From Fen731 sp964354265 (GTDB lineage: Bacteria > Actinomycetota > Humimicrobiia > Humimicrobiales > Humimicrobiaceae): a DNA stretch of 25,683 nt. A program made the position numbers and the translations under genes. Positions 14,914-23,744 of this stretch are shown piece by piece. Numbering within the stretch: the first letter of the stretch is position 1; every line of letters begins with the position of its first letter. The notes under the pieces were generated by a model. It was not told where the DNA came from and made no database searches. It worked only from the letters and a program-made list of their open reading frames with translations. Where the stretch lies: the NCBI GenBank assembly GCA_964354265.1, contig CAYGYY010000028.1, positions 1-25,683 on the forward strand, read 5' to 3'.

Positions 14914-15945
14914 TTATTGCTTCGAATATCTTAAGTATTTTTTTAGCGAATTAAAGTCCTCTGCACATCTGCCCGCCCCTAATGCAACAGCAGCCAGGGG
15001 GTCAGGAGCCAGGTATACCGGGCAATGCGTCTCCCTGCTTATTCTTTCATTTAAGCCCTTAAGGAGAGCTCCTCCTCCGCTAAGCACTATACCCCTCTTC
15101 ATAATGTCTGAAGCCAGTTCAGGAGGAGTATTGTCAAGGACTTCGATAATTGAGTTTATTATATCGCTAAGCGTTTTTTCCAGCGCAACTCTTATCTGCT
15201 GGCTGGTAATTATTATAGTCTTTGGCAATCCAGCTACAAGATCCCTTCCATTGACTTCCATCTTGCCCTCATTCTCAATAGGAAATGCAGAGCCTATTTC
15301 CATTTTTATTTTTTCTGCCGTACTTTCCCCTATTAGAAGGTTGTTTTCCTTCTTCAGATAATAAATTATAGCTTCGTCCATTTCATCCCCCCCTATTCTC
15401 AGGGACTGATAGGCCACAATACCTCCGAGGGATATTATTGCTACTTCGGAAGTACCTCCGCCTATATCAACTATCATGCTTCCTGTGGGCTCATCTATGG
15501 GCAACCCTGCTCCGATAGCTGCTGCAAGGGGTTCCTCGATAATATAAGCAGATCTTGCTCCTGCCTGTTCTGTTGCCTCAATTACCGCTTTTTTTTCAAC
15601 TGCAGTAATTCCTGATGGCACGCATATTATTATCCTTGGCCTTGCAATAGCCATATTTTTATGAACTTTTTGTATAAAATACCTTAACATTCTCTCAGTG
15701 GTATCAAAATCTGCAATTACTCCATCCTTTAAAGGCCTTATTGCTACGATGTTGCCGGGTGTTCTTCCAACCATTTTTTTTGCTTCCATACCGACCGCAA
15801 GGATTCTTTTATTTTCTTTGTCAATTGCAACTATCGATGGTTCATTCAGGACGATACCCTTATTTTTAACGAATACAAGTGTGTTTGCAGTTCCAAGGTC
15901 AATACCCATATCCCTGCCTATTACATTTAGATAAAATTCAAACAT
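14914..15945 (-). CDS. mreB: Rod shape-determining actin homologue MreB
   Basis: Actin-like ATPase forming membrane-associated filaments that orient cell-wall synthesis. 343 residues with phosphate-1 DMGIDLGTANT (12-22), a MVGRTPGNIVAIRPLKDGVIADF block, VCVPSGIT-type IICVPSGITAVE, the IVDIGGGTSEVA phosphate-2 region and GIVLSGGGALLKGL adenosine motif. The N-terminus (FEFYLNVIGR) is the short amphipathic lead-in of Gram-positive-type MreB. AAGGAG lies 8 nt before the ATG. It begins the mreBCD-mrdA-rodA block, 65 bp after maf, with a plausible internal promoter in that gap. Confidence 0.97.
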   Translation of the reverse strand: MFEFYLNVIGRDMGIDLGTANTLVFVKNKGIVLNEPSIVAIDKENKRILAVGMEAKKMVGRTPGNIVAIRPLKDGVIADFDTTERMLRYFIQKVHKNMAIARPRIIICVPSGITAVEKKAVIEATEQAGARSAYIIEEPLAAAIGAGLPIDEPTGSMIVDIGGGTSEVAIISLGGIVAYQSLRIGGDEMDEAIIYYLKKENNLLIGESTAEKIKMEIGSAFPIENEGKMEVNGRDLVAGLPKTIIITSQQIRVALEKTLSDIINSIIEVLDNTPPELASDIMKRGIVLSGGGALLKGLNERISRETHCPVYLAPDPLAAVALGAGRCAEDFNSLKKYLRYSKQ

Positions 15946-15971
15946 CTGACTGCTCCTTAAATTTGTTCTAT

Positions 15972-16000
15972 CTTTTAGCTTTTGTTATTAATAATATCAA
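15972..16000 (-). promoter_or_regulatory. Candidate internal promoter before mreB
   Basis: On the minus strand TTGATA (16000-15995) and TAAAAG (15977-15972) are separated by 17 nt, in the maf-mreB gap, 26 nt upstream of the mreB ATG. Five of six and four of six consensus matches; chance is possible in this AT-rich DNA. Confidence 0.3.
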
Positions 16001-16010
16001 AATTTTCCTT

Positions 16011-16670
16011 TTAATAGATAATGAGTTTAAATTTTTCAAGCAGGTTTAAAAATTTAAATACTGGCAGACCTGCTACATTGTAGAAGCATCCTTTGATTTT
16101 TTCTACAAATATAGCTCCCAGCCCGTAAATATCGTATGCCCCTGCTTTATCTAAAAAATCTTCAACCTCAATGTAATGACGTATCCATTTACTGTTCATT
16201 TTCCTGAAATAAACAAGCGTCGTTTCACAATCCGTTATAAATTCTCCTGTCTCTCCATTCAGGACTGTCAGGCCCGTGATAACCTTATGCGTATTTCCTG
16301 AAAGCATTTCAAGAAAAAACAAGGCTTCTTCTTTATTTGCCGGTTTTCCCACATAACGGCCATTGAAATATACTATTGTATCAAACCCGGCAATTACAGC
16401 ATTTCTGTAATTTGAATTATTCATTATAGCATGATTATAAACAAAATGTGCTTTAATGCTGCTGTTATGCTTTGCAGTGACATAGGGGCTTTTGAAATAT
16501 CTTTCTGTGGCTGATTCGGGCTTGATTATCTCAAAATTAATCTTTAATGCTTCAAGTATCTTTTTTCTTCTCGGTGAACTGGACGCAAGTATTAACTTCC
16601 AGGTATCAATATTGCTTGAAGATTCTAAAGCTTTTAAGTTTACGATTTTAAGGATTTCTTCTTCTTCCAA
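16011..16670 (-). CDS. maf: Maf family nucleoside triphosphate pyrophosphatase
   Basis: House-cleaning enzyme that hydrolyses non-canonical or pyrimidine (d)NTPs to monophosphates. The 219-residue frame contains LILASSSPRRKKIL (26-39), AGFDTIVYFNGRYVGKPANKEEA and LSGNTHKVITGL in the middle, and DKAGAYDIYG plus FYNVAGLPVFKFL near the end, all Maf signatures. Most family members begin at the MKLILASSSPRR position; here that codon is TGG, and the only usable in-frame start is TTG at 16670, giving 24 extra N-terminal residues and a 23-bp overlap with the upstream DUF4321 gene. No good Shine-Dalgarno is visible, so translation may depend on coupling to DUF4321. Confidence 0.92.
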   Translation of the reverse strand: MEEEEILKIVNLKALESSSNIDTWKLILASSSPRRKKILEALKINFEIIKPESATERYFKSPYVTAKHNSSIKAHFVYNHAIMNNSNYRNAVIAGFDTIVYFNGRYVGKPANKEEALFFLEMLSGNTHKVITGLTVLNGETGEFITDCETTLVYFRKMNSKWIRHYIEVEDFLDKAGAYDIYGLGAIFVEKIKGCFYNVAGLPVFKFLNLLEKFKLIIY

Positions 16671-16908
16671 GATCTGCTATTAAAACGGCTATAAGAATGC
16701 CTATTATTGCACCAAGCGTAATATTTACATGTATACTGAAACTTATATCAATCAGGTAAAGATTCAGGCTCAACTGGTCCGTACCCACTTTTAGACCTTT
16801 ATCCAGTATAGGTACGACATCTTTTAATACATGACCAATAATCGCGCCTATCACACCGCCTGCAAGTATTATTAAAAAGGTCAAGACACCTCTTTTTTTG
16901 TTCATCAT
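16648..16908 (-). CDS. DUF4321 family small membrane protein
   Basis: An 86-residue protein with two predicted membrane helices (about 8-27 and 60-79) around a hydrophilic middle, ending in a basic GRRRNP tail. The LAGGVIGAIIGHVLKDVVP and NITLGAIIGILIAVLIA segments and the position next to maf match DUF4321, a small family of unknown function found beside maf and mreB in Clostridia-like genomes. AGGAG is only 1 nt from the first ATG (16908) and 4 nt from the second (16905), so the second may be used. It starts 7 bp after ndk, and its last 23 bp overlap maf. Confidence 0.8.
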   Translation of the reverse strand: MMNKKRGVLTFLIILAGGVIGAIIGHVLKDVVPILDKGLKVGTDQLSLNLYLIDISFSIHVNITLGAIIGILIAVLIADLGRRRNP

Positions 16909-16915
16909 TCTCCTG

Positions 16916-17323
16916 TTAAAAATAGTTTTTAAAGAAAAGCCTTATCTCTCTTTCTGCGCTTTCAGGCGAATCAGAACCATGCACCACATTCACAGTGACA
17001 TCAGTCCCAAATTCTCCCCGAATCGTCCCGGTTGATGCTTTTTCAGGATCAGTATTACCCATTATATTCCTGACTTTATTAATTGCATCGTCTCCCTCAA
17101 CTACCATTACAACCGCCTTATCTGCTGTTACATAGTTCATTAGCCTCTGAAAATAAGGCTTGCCTGCATGGTCGCGATAATGTATTTCAGCAAGATCCCT
17201 GTCTATTTGTATCATTTTCAATCTGCTTATAAATAAACTATCATCTTCAAATCTTGAGATTATCTCTCCTATGATTTTTTTACCTACACCATCAGGCTTG
17301 ATTATTACGAGGCTCTTTTCCAT
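16916..17323 (-). CDS. ndk: Nucleoside diphosphate kinase
   Basis: Transfers the gamma phosphate from ATP to nucleoside diphosphates through a phospho-histidine. 135 residues, the usual bacterial length, with SLVIIKPDGV (4-13), HYRDHAGKPYF (48-58), MGNTDPEKASTGTIRGEFG (88-106) and the catalytic NVVHGSDSPESAEREI (His115). A position between folC and mreB is a known actinobacterial arrangement. Start ATG at 17323; the 60-bp gap upstream contains the palindrome noted separately. No clear Shine-Dalgarno. Confidence 0.97.
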   Translation of the reverse strand: MEKSLVIIKPDGVGKKIIGEIISRFEDDSLFISRLKMIQIDRDLAEIHYRDHAGKPYFQRLMNYVTADKAVVMVVEGDDAINKVRNIMGNTDPEKASTGTIRGEFGTDVTVNVVHGSDSPESAEREIRLFFKNYF

Positions 17324-17365
17324 TTATATCGACTTTCACTATTTTATAGTTCCAGCTGTTATCGA

Positions 17366-17377
17366 TCCGCATGCGGA
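17366..17377. repeat. 12-bp perfect palindrome between zinc-ribbon gene and ndk
   Basis: TCCGCATGCGGA is self-complementary and GC-rich in an AT-rich background, lying 6 bp after the stop of the upstream gene. No U-run follows on the minus strand, so it is not a standard terminator. It could be a processing or stability hairpin in the mRNA, or a protein-binding site. Confidence 0.3.
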
Positions 17378-17383
17378 CCGCTT

Positions 17384-17833
17384 CTACTGCTCTGTCTTGC
17401 AGTATGGGCACACTTTCCAGTCCAGGTTCAGTGGTTTTTCACACTGAATGCACTGTTTTTTCAGTTTTTTCCTGCAATTCGGGCATATTACGAAATCCTC
17501 CCCGACTTCTTTTCCGCATGTAGGGCATCGGTGAATGTTTGCTGCAAGGAGCATCTCCATCCTTCTTATCTCGAGGTCCCTCTCCACTATATCCTCGATA
17601 TATTCAGGCGGCCTTATAATGAGGTATATAATCAGGCCTAAAAAATTCAATACAAGTACAATTATTGCCCAAAAAATTGCGCTGGTATTACGCAACCGCG
17701 CATCTCTGTACGTCCAGTATACGCATGAAAGCCAGACCACTACTAATAAAAATATAATGCCATAAGCAAGGTATCTCCAGATCGGCATCTTAAAGAAATT
17801 TATGATGTCATCAAAATATTTTAAAAAATCCAT
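17384..17833 (-). CDS. Two-helix membrane protein with double zinc ribbon
   Basis: Function unknown. The 149-residue product has an amphipathic start (MDFLKYFDDIINFFKMP), two membrane helices (about 20-40 and 52-74) joined by a WTYRDARLRN turn, a charged helical linker (78-98), then two treble-clef or rubredoxin-like zinc ribbons: Cys 103/106/117/120 (CPTC...CPNC) and Cys 128/131/142/145 (CIQC...CPYC). The membrane part resembles the PLDc_N-like two-helix module (W..DA....A..W). Start: ATG at 17833 is preceded by AGGAGG at 5 nt; a longer frame to 17884 would run back into folC and is not needed. It lies between folC and ndk, where Actinobacteria usually encode a small membrane protein (DUF4233), but it is not recognisably that family. 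Confidence 0.85.
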   Translation of the reverse strand: MDFLKYFDDIINFFKMPIWRYLAYGIIFLLVVVWLSCVYWTYRDARLRNTSAIFWAIIVLVLNFLGLIIYLIIRPPEYIEDIVERDLEIRRMEMLLAANIHRCPTCGKEVGEDFVICPNCRKKLKKQCIQCEKPLNLDWKVCPYCKTEQ

Positions 17834-17841
17834 TAATCCTC

Positions 17842-19167
17842 CTAAACGATATCTTCGAGATTGGTTATTGAACCAGTAATGCATATCATATCATTACTGT
17901 CAGAAATTTTTAAAGCAAAATTTAGAGAATTTGCTATTGTATCAATTGTATAAATCTTCACAGGTGCTCTATGTTTTACTTCTTCTTTTGTCCGAAGTAA
18001 TTTATACAATTCTTTTTTTAGAATTTCAATAGGCAGGCTTCTTGAAGTATTGCTTGACGTCAAAATAATGGTATCGCTTATTTCCATAATACCACCCAGC
18101 ATTTTTACATAATCCTTATCCTTAAGTACTGAAAAAATCACGAGTTTTTTCCTTCCTTCAAAATTCTCTGAAATATTCTTAACAAGGTTCTGTATGCCTT
18201 CCGGGTTATGTGATGCGTCTGCAATGACTATGGGCCGCTTCCCGAGTATTTCAAACCTGCCTGCCACTTTTATAACTGACAGGCTTTTGCGCAGGCTATC
18301 ATGGTTGATTTTACTGCCAGAGTCTTCAAGGTAAAGTTCTGACAGAGCCAGAGCCAGGCTAAGGTTATATGGCTGATAATTACCTAAAATAGGAATGAAA
18401 AGTCCATTATAAATATCATATATGCCCTTTATATCCACGTTCCATCCCTTAAGATACCGCTTTTCCATTTTCACAATATTGAAATCTTTTCCAAAAATAT
18501 AAAGCCTGGATCCGGTTTTTTCTGTTTTATCTTTTAATATTGACAGGACAGGCTCGCCAACGCTTGTTGTTGCGACTTTGGCGCGTGGCTTTATTACTTC
18601 AGCTTTTTCAATTGCTATTTCCTTTATAGTCTTTCCAAGGATGGCGGTATGTTCGAGGCTTACGCCCGTAAGTCCGACTATTTTTGAATCAGCGACATTT
18701 GTAGCGTCCCATCTGCCGCCCATTCCGGCTTCGAGCGCCATTACATCCAGATGCTCTTCGGCTGCAAGAAGAAAAGCCATTGCGGATATGATTTCAAACT
18801 GTGTCGCGTTACCGCCTATATCAAGGCTGTTGACTTCCTCTATAACCGGAAAAATACTGGAAAACAGGCTGGCAAATCTCTTTTTTGAAATATTGTTGCC
18901 ACAGAGCCAGAACCTTTCTGTATATTCGCTTATATGCGGAGAAATATGATAAGCGCCTCTAAAACCCTGGCCACATAGTATTGCTGCTGTCATAGTTGCA
19001 GTCGAAGTCTTGCCATTGGAGCCAACTATATGAATAAAATCAGTTTTCTTATGAGGTTCTCCAAGGATATTCAGGATTTTCATTATCCTTTCAAGACCCG
19101 GTTTTATTCCAAAAACAAGACACTTATCGAGGTATTCCGTAGCATCAATATAGCTAAATTTTTTCAT
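17842..19167 (-). CDS. folC: Folylpolyglutamate / dihydrofolate synthase
   Basis: Mur-ligase-family enzyme that adds glutamate to dihydropteroate or folates using ATP. 441 residues with the P-loop IVGSNGKTSTATM (47-59), a YHISPHISEYTERF folate-binding loop, MALEAGMGGRWDATN, TGVSLEHTAILG, and the C-terminal ADASHNPEGI block. The FolC form of the last block is usually DGAHNPxG, so it is slightly varied (DASHNPEG). Whether it is bifunctional cannot be told from sequence; the single folC here is probably both. It starts 7 bp after the valS stop and ends 8 bp before the next gene, consistent with co-transcription. Confidence 0.95.
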   Translation of the reverse strand: MKKFSYIDATEYLDKCLVFGIKPGLERIMKILNILGEPHKKTDFIHIVGSNGKTSTATMTAAILCGQGFRGAYHISPHISEYTERFWLCGNNISKKRFASLFSSIFPVIEEVNSLDIGGNATQFEIISAMAFLLAAEEHLDVMALEAGMGGRWDATNVADSKIVGLTGVSLEHTAILGKTIKEIAIEKAEVIKPRAKVATTSVGEPVLSILKDKTEKTGSRLYIFGKDFNIVKMEKRYLKGWNVDIKGIYDIYNGLFIPILGNYQPYNLSLALALSELYLEDSGSKINHDSLRKSLSVIKVAGRFEILGKRPIVIADASHNPEGIQNLVKNISENFEGRKKLVIFSVLKDKDYVKMLGGIMEISDTIILTSSNTSRSLPIEILKKELYKLLRTKEEVKHRAPVKIYTIDTIANSLNFALKISDSNDMICITGSITNLEDIV

Positions 19168-19174
19168 TGTATTT

Positions 19175-21850
19175 TTAAAGCCCGTTTATCAGCCTGACCT
19201 GCTCCTGCAGTACACTGATCGCCCTGGAAGCCTGAGATAATTTTGTTTTCTCTTTATCTATTATCTCCTTCGGTGCCTTTTCTATAAACTGGGGATTTGC
19301 CAACTTAGTCCTGCTTTTTTCCATTTCAGCCGTCAGTTTTAATATTTCATCACTTAATCTTTTTATTTCCATACCACGGTCGATGGAGTCGAATATGCAT
19401 ACATATAGCTCATTATCATCCTTTAAACTCTTGACAAAACCTTTCATATCATCAGGAACGCCGGTCGATAGTCCCTTCAGGCGTGCCAGATTCTTTATAT
19501 AGTTTGTGTTCTCAATTATAAGTCTTGCGACTTCTTCAGAAGAAGGATTCATATATGCACTTATCCTCGATGCAGGGTTTATTGTATGCTCTGACCTTAT
19601 TTTTCTTATTTCACTGATGAGACTGGAAACCTTTGATATTTTATTTTCTGACTCACTATCTATCCTGTCCAGTATCCTGTCGCTTACAGAGGGAAAATCT
19701 GATACCATAATGCTGTTTCCGCTGTGTGGGAGATTCTGCCATATTTCCTCTGTAATAAAAGGCATGAAAGGGTGAAGAAGCCTCAAATACCTCTCGAGCA
19801 CATACCAGAGAATAAATCGCGTAGTTGATTTTTGTGCCGGCCCTGTCTGTTCGGAGTAAAGGTTGACTTTTGCCACTTCAATATACCAGTCGCAGAAGTC
19901 ATTCCAAAAAAAGCCTGAGAGGGTTTTGCATGCAAAGGAAATAGTATATTTCTCAAGGAATTTTTCAAGGCTTTTTATAGTCCTTGAAAGTCTTGAAAGA
20001 ATCCATCTGTCCCACTCTCCCAGCACCAGTTCTTTTGGATCTATATTGAACACATCTATGTCCTGTAAGTTTGACATCACAAATTTGGATGCATTCCAGA
20101 TCTTGTTTGCAAAATTACGGCTACCCTCTATTTTTTCCTCTCCCAAAAGAAGATTCTTACCAGGGGTCGTTAGTGAAGCAAGCGCAAACCTTAAGGCATC
20201 TGCCCCATTTTTTTCTATTATTGTGATGGGGTCAATAACATTTCCCTTTGATTTGCTCATCTTCTGACCAAAAACGTCATTTACGAGCGGATTAATAAAA
20301 ACTTCCTTGAACGGTATATCCTTCATAAAATAAAGGCTCATCATTATCATACGGGCAACCCAGAAAAATATTATATCATGTGCAGTAATAAGGACATTTG
20401 TCGGGAAAAAATACTTGAGTTCCTGGACTTCTTTTGGCCAGCCCATGCTTGCAAACGGCCATAAACAGGATGAAAACCATGTATCAAGGACATCTTCGTC
20501 CTGCCTGAATTCAGCGCTGCCGCACTTGCATTCAGTTGGAGATGTCTCCGAAACGATCATTGCTTCGCAATTTTTGCAATACCAGACTGGTATCCTGTGG
20601 CCCCACCAGAGCTGTCTTGATATACACCAGTCCCTGATATTTTCCATCCAGTTAAAATACAGCTTTTCCCATTTTTTTGGTACAAATCTTATTCTTCCTT
20701 CACGCACTGCTTCTATGGCCGGACCTGCAAGTGATTTCATTGAAACGAACCACTGCGGGGATATCCTGGGTTCGATTACGGTATCGCATCTTGAGCATAT
20801 TCCCATTGATAAAATGTGGTCTTTTTTTCCGGCAAGATACCCGAAACTGGCAAGATCTGAAAGGATTTTTTTCCTTGCTTCATATCTGTCAAGACCTTTA
20901 TAAATACCTGCATTATCATTCATTATCCCTGCATCCGTCATGACATTTATCCTGTCAAGATCATGCCTGCTTGCAATTTCAAAATCGTTCGGGTCATGCG
21001 CAGGCGTGACTTTTACGGCACCAGTCCCGAATTTGGTGTCCACGTAGCTGTCCTGGATAACAGGAATCAGTCTTTCCATAAGTGGAAGAAGCACATTCTT
21101 TCCAGCAAAACTGGTGTATTTTTTATCTGCGGGGTTAACAGCTACTGCAGTATCTCCCAGCATTGTTTCAGGCCTTGTGGTTGACACTGTTATGAATTCG
21201 GTTTTGCTTGGAAGACCTGTTTGCTCATTAATTAAAGGGTACCTTATATCCCACAGGCAGCCTTTTGTTTCTTTATGCTCTACTTCAATATCTGATACCG
21301 CAGTAAGGCACCTGGGACACCAGTTAACCATGTAATTTCCCCTGTAAACCAAGCCTGCATTATATAATGTCACAAATTCATGATTAACAGCTTTTACATA
21401 TTCATCATCAAATGTAAACCTTAACCTTTCCCAGTCACAGGAACAGCCGAGGCATTTAAGCTGGGAAATTATCCTGGTTCCGTACTGGCTGCGCCACTCC
21501 CAAACTTTTTCAACAAACTTCTCCCTGCCAAGCGCAAACCTGGTTATTCCATTTTTGTTAAGCTCTTTTTCTACAACATTCTGGGTTGCAATACCGGCAT
21601 GGTCTGTACCTGGAAACCAGCTGGCGCTATACCCCTTCATCCTTGCATACCTTATCATAATATCCTGAAGGGAGTTGTTAAGCGCATGACCGATATGAAG
21701 ATAACCTGTTATATTTGGAGGAGGTATGACTATGCTGTATGGCTTTTTTTCACCTGATATGCTGCCATGAAAGTAATTATTTTCCAGCCAGTATTGATAG
21801 ATTTTGCTCTCAAAATCCCCAGGGTTATACTTATCCGGAAGTTTTTCCAT
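19175..21850 (-). CDS. valS: Valyl-tRNA synthetase
   Basis: Class I aminoacyl-tRNA synthetase that charges tRNA-Val and edits mischarged threonine. 891 residues: HIGH motif in GYLHIGHALNNS (52-55), CP1 editing domain with TVSTTRPETMLGDTAVAVNP (about 221-240) and GTGAVKVTPAHDPNDFE, zinc-binding cysteines in the 425-443 region (YCKNC ... CKCG), KMSKS at 530-534 followed by KGNVIDP, an anticodon-binding domain, and a C-terminal coiled coil (about 820-885). The start ATG is joined directly to the clpX stop (TAAATG), so translation is probably coupled. No T-box leader exists because there is no intergenic space. Confidence 0.98.
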   Translation of the reverse strand: MEKLPDKYNPGDFESKIYQYWLENNYFHGSISGEKKPYSIVIPPPNITGYLHIGHALNNSLQDIMIRYARMKGYSASWFPGTDHAGIATQNVVEKELNKNGITRFALGREKFVEKVWEWRSQYGTRIISQLKCLGCSCDWERLRFTFDDEYVKAVNHEFVTLYNAGLVYRGNYMVNWCPRCLTAVSDIEVEHKETKGCLWDIRYPLINEQTGLPSKTEFITVSTTRPETMLGDTAVAVNPADKKYTSFAGKNVLLPLMERLIPVIQDSYVDTKFGTGAVKVTPAHDPNDFEIASRHDLDRINVMTDAGIMNDNAGIYKGLDRYEARKKILSDLASFGYLAGKKDHILSMGICSRCDTVIEPRISPQWFVSMKSLAGPAIEAVREGRIRFVPKKWEKLYFNWMENIRDWCISRQLWWGHRIPVWYCKNCEAMIVSETSPTECKCGSAEFRQDEDVLDTWFSSCLWPFASMGWPKEVQELKYFFPTNVLITAHDIIFFWVARMIMMSLYFMKDIPFKEVFINPLVNDVFGQKMSKSKGNVIDPITIIEKNGADALRFALASLTTPGKNLLLGEEKIEGSRNFANKIWNASKFVMSNLQDIDVFNIDPKELVLGEWDRWILSRLSRTIKSLEKFLEKYTISFACKTLSGFFWNDFCDWYIEVAKVNLYSEQTGPAQKSTTRFILWYVLERYLRLLHPFMPFITEEIWQNLPHSGNSIMVSDFPSVSDRILDRIDSESENKISKVSSLISEIRKIRSEHTINPASRISAYMNPSSEEVARLIIENTNYIKNLARLKGLSTGVPDDMKGFVKSLKDDNELYVCIFDSIDRGMEIKRLSDEILKLTAEMEKSRTKLANPQFIEKAPKEIIDKEKTKLSQASRAISVLQEQVRLINGL

Positions 21851-23128
21851 TTACGCAAGTTTCTCCTGATCTGTAAGCAAATCAGCATTATCAAGGTCTG
21901 AAAGCAGCAATGGTTTTATCCTGCTTTCAACAACTTCTCTGGTTATGACACATCTTTTTATGTCCTCCCTTGAAGGTATCTCGAACATGACATCAAGCAT
22001 TATCTCTTCCATTATTGAACGAAGCCCCCTTGCACCGGTTCCCCTCTTAAGAGCCAGGGCCGCAATTGATTTAAGCGCATCCTCCTTAAACAGAAGGTCA
22101 ACATTATCCATTAAAAATATTTTCTTATACTGCTTCACAAGCGCATTTTTAGGTTCTTCAAGGATTCTTATCAGGTCCTCCTCACTCAAATTTGTCAGAG
22201 TGCTCATTACAGGAAGACGTCCTATGAATTCGGGTATCATCCCGTATTTTAAAAGATCCTCAGGAAGTACCTGGGATAGAAGTGAATCTATTTTTTCAGT
22301 TTTTTTCTGTATTTTTTCAGTTATAAATCCAATGCTGTTTTTATTGAGCCTTCTTTCGATAATCTTTTCAAGTCCATCAAAAGTGCCCCCACAAATAAAA
22401 AGTATATTTGAAGTATTGATCTGTATAAAATCCTGGTGGGGATGCTTCCTGCCTCCGTGCGGCGGCACATTCGCTTCAGCACCCTCCAGTATTTTAAGCA
22501 ATGCCTGTTGTACTCCCTCGCCCGAGACATCTCTTGTAATTGAAGGGTTTTCAGATTTCCTGCCTATCTTGTCAACCTCGTCAAGATATATTATCCCTGT
22601 TTCGGCTCTTTTAATGTCAAAATCTGCATTTTGTATAAGTTTTAAAAGAATATTCTCAACATCTTCACCAACATAACCCGCTTCTGTCAGTGCTGTGGCA
22701 TCGGCAATAGCAAAAGGGACATTCAATATTCTTGCCAGTGTTTGCGCAAGCAGGGTCTTGCCGCATCCTGTCGGCCCAATAAGGAGTATATTGCTTTTCT
22801 GTATCTCGATATCTTCCTTTAAAAGCGAATAGCCGTATTTTACGCGCTTATAATGGTTATATACTGCCACCGCCAGGACTTTTTTTGCTTTTTCCTGACC
22901 GACAACATATTCGTTAAGAGTATTATATATCTCTCCTGGTTTAGGAAGATCCTTGAAATCTACTTCTTTTTCTTCTTTAAGCTCCTCATCAATAATCTCA
23001 TTACACAGGTCAATACACTCATCACAAATATAAACCCCAGGACCTGCAATAAGCTTTTTGACCTGGCTCTGGGGCTTGCTGCAGAAGGAACATTTTAGAA
23101 AATCACTCTTCTTATCATTCTGTGACAA
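21851..23128 (-). CDS. clpX: ATP-dependent Clp protease ATP-binding subunit ClpX
   Basis: AAA+ unfoldase that feeds substrates to ClpP. 425 residues: N-terminal zinc-binding domain with Cys 13, 16, 35 and 38; Walker A GPTGCGKT (118-125); pore loop GYVG (151-154); Walker B IIYLDEVDK (179-187); and the ClpP-docking tripeptide IGF at 266-268. The sensor-2 region GTGARGLRSIMEE is intact. All parts needed for a working ClpXP are present, with clpP 16 bp upstream. The start is TTG at 23128; a GTG two codons upstream is separated from it by an in-frame stop. The stop is adjacent to the valS ATG. Confidence 0.98.
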   Translation of the reverse strand: MSQNDKKSDFLKCSFCSKPQSQVKKLIAGPGVYICDECIDLCNEIIDEELKEEKEVDFKDLPKPGEIYNTLNEYVVGQEKAKKVLAVAVYNHYKRVKYGYSLLKEDIEIQKSNILLIGPTGCGKTLLAQTLARILNVPFAIADATALTEAGYVGEDVENILLKLIQNADFDIKRAETGIIYLDEVDKIGRKSENPSITRDVSGEGVQQALLKILEGAEANVPPHGGRKHPHQDFIQINTSNILFICGGTFDGLEKIIERRLNKNSIGFITEKIQKKTEKIDSLLSQVLPEDLLKYGMIPEFIGRLPVMSTLTNLSEEDLIRILEEPKNALVKQYKKIFLMDNVDLLFKEDALKSIAALALKRGTGARGLRSIMEEIMLDVMFEIPSREDIKRCVITREVVESRIKPLLLSDLDNADLLTDQEKLA

Positions 23129-23144
23129 TTACACTCATCCCTCT

Positions 23145-23744
23145 CTATTTTTTTTCTATGACGTCATCTATAATGCCGTATTCTCTAGCTTCTGCAGCAT
23201 CCAGGATGAAGTCTCTTTCAGTATCTTTTTCAATCTTTGTTATTTCCTGTCCAGTATGACTGGCTATTATCTCGTTTAATAGCTTTCTCAACCTTACAAT
23301 TTCCCTTGTCTGTATCTCTACATCCATGGAGGTTCCCTGCACGCCACCCGATGGCTGGTGCAGCAGTATCCTGGCATGAGGCAGTGAGAATCTTTTTCCT
23401 TTTTCTCCGGAAAGGAGAAGCACTGCTGCCGCACTTGCTGCCTGGCCTATGCAAATCGATGACACCGGAGACTTTATAAACTGCATTGTATCATAAATAG
23501 CAAGAGCGGAAGTTACTGCACCGCCTGGGCTATTTATATAAAGCTGGATATCTTTTTCAGGATCCTCAGCATCCAGATGCAGCATCTGGGCCATTACAAC
23601 ATTTGCCATATTGTCATCTATTTCAGAACCAAGGAAAATAATCCTTTCCTGAAGCAGCCTGGAGTAAATGTCAAAGGACCTTTCACCCCTGTTGGTTTGT
23701 TCGATTACCATAGGAATCAGATAATCATTAACTATTTTCATCAT
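23145..23744 (-). CDS. clpP: ATP-dependent Clp protease proteolytic subunit ClpP
   Basis: Serine peptidase forming the tetradecameric chamber used by ClpX. Counting from the ATG at 23744 (199 residues), the triad is Ser104 (GQAASAAAVL), His129 (ARILLHQPSGG) and Asp178 (RDFILDA); the spacings of 25 and 49 are identical to E. coli ClpP. The start begins MMKIVNDYLIPMVIEQTNRG, close to other ClpP proteins. An in-frame GTG at 23756 would add four lysine-rich residues and is less likely. The first codons overlap the 3' end of tig by 17 bp, so translation is probably coupled. Only one clpP is present; most Actinobacteria carry two adjacent copies. Confidence 0.97.
   Translation of the reverse strand: MMKIVNDYLIPMVIEQTNRGERSFDIYSRLLQERIIFLGSEIDDNMANVVMAQMLHLDAEDPEKDIQLYINSPGGAVTSALAIYDTMQFIKSPVSSICIGQAASAAAVLLLSGEKGKRFSLPHARILLHQPSGGVQGTSMDVEIQTREIVRLRKLLNEIIASHTGQEITKIEKDTERDFILDAAEAREYGIIDDVIEKK

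Noticed and set aside
17834..17884. Longer start for the zinc-ribbon protein overlapping folC
   Set aside because: The ATG at 17833 has AGGAGG at ideal spacing; the added 17 residues are polar and come from the folC coding region.
21845..21860. Possible T-box riboswitch before valS
   Set aside because: clpX and valS are directly joined (TAAATG), leaving no leader RNA.
21945..22676. Long plus-strand open frame of 243 codons opposite clpX
   Set aside because: It lies entirely antisense to intact clpX and its Ser/Ile/Phe-rich composition is that expected of a complementary frame; no ribosome-binding site or family resemblance.
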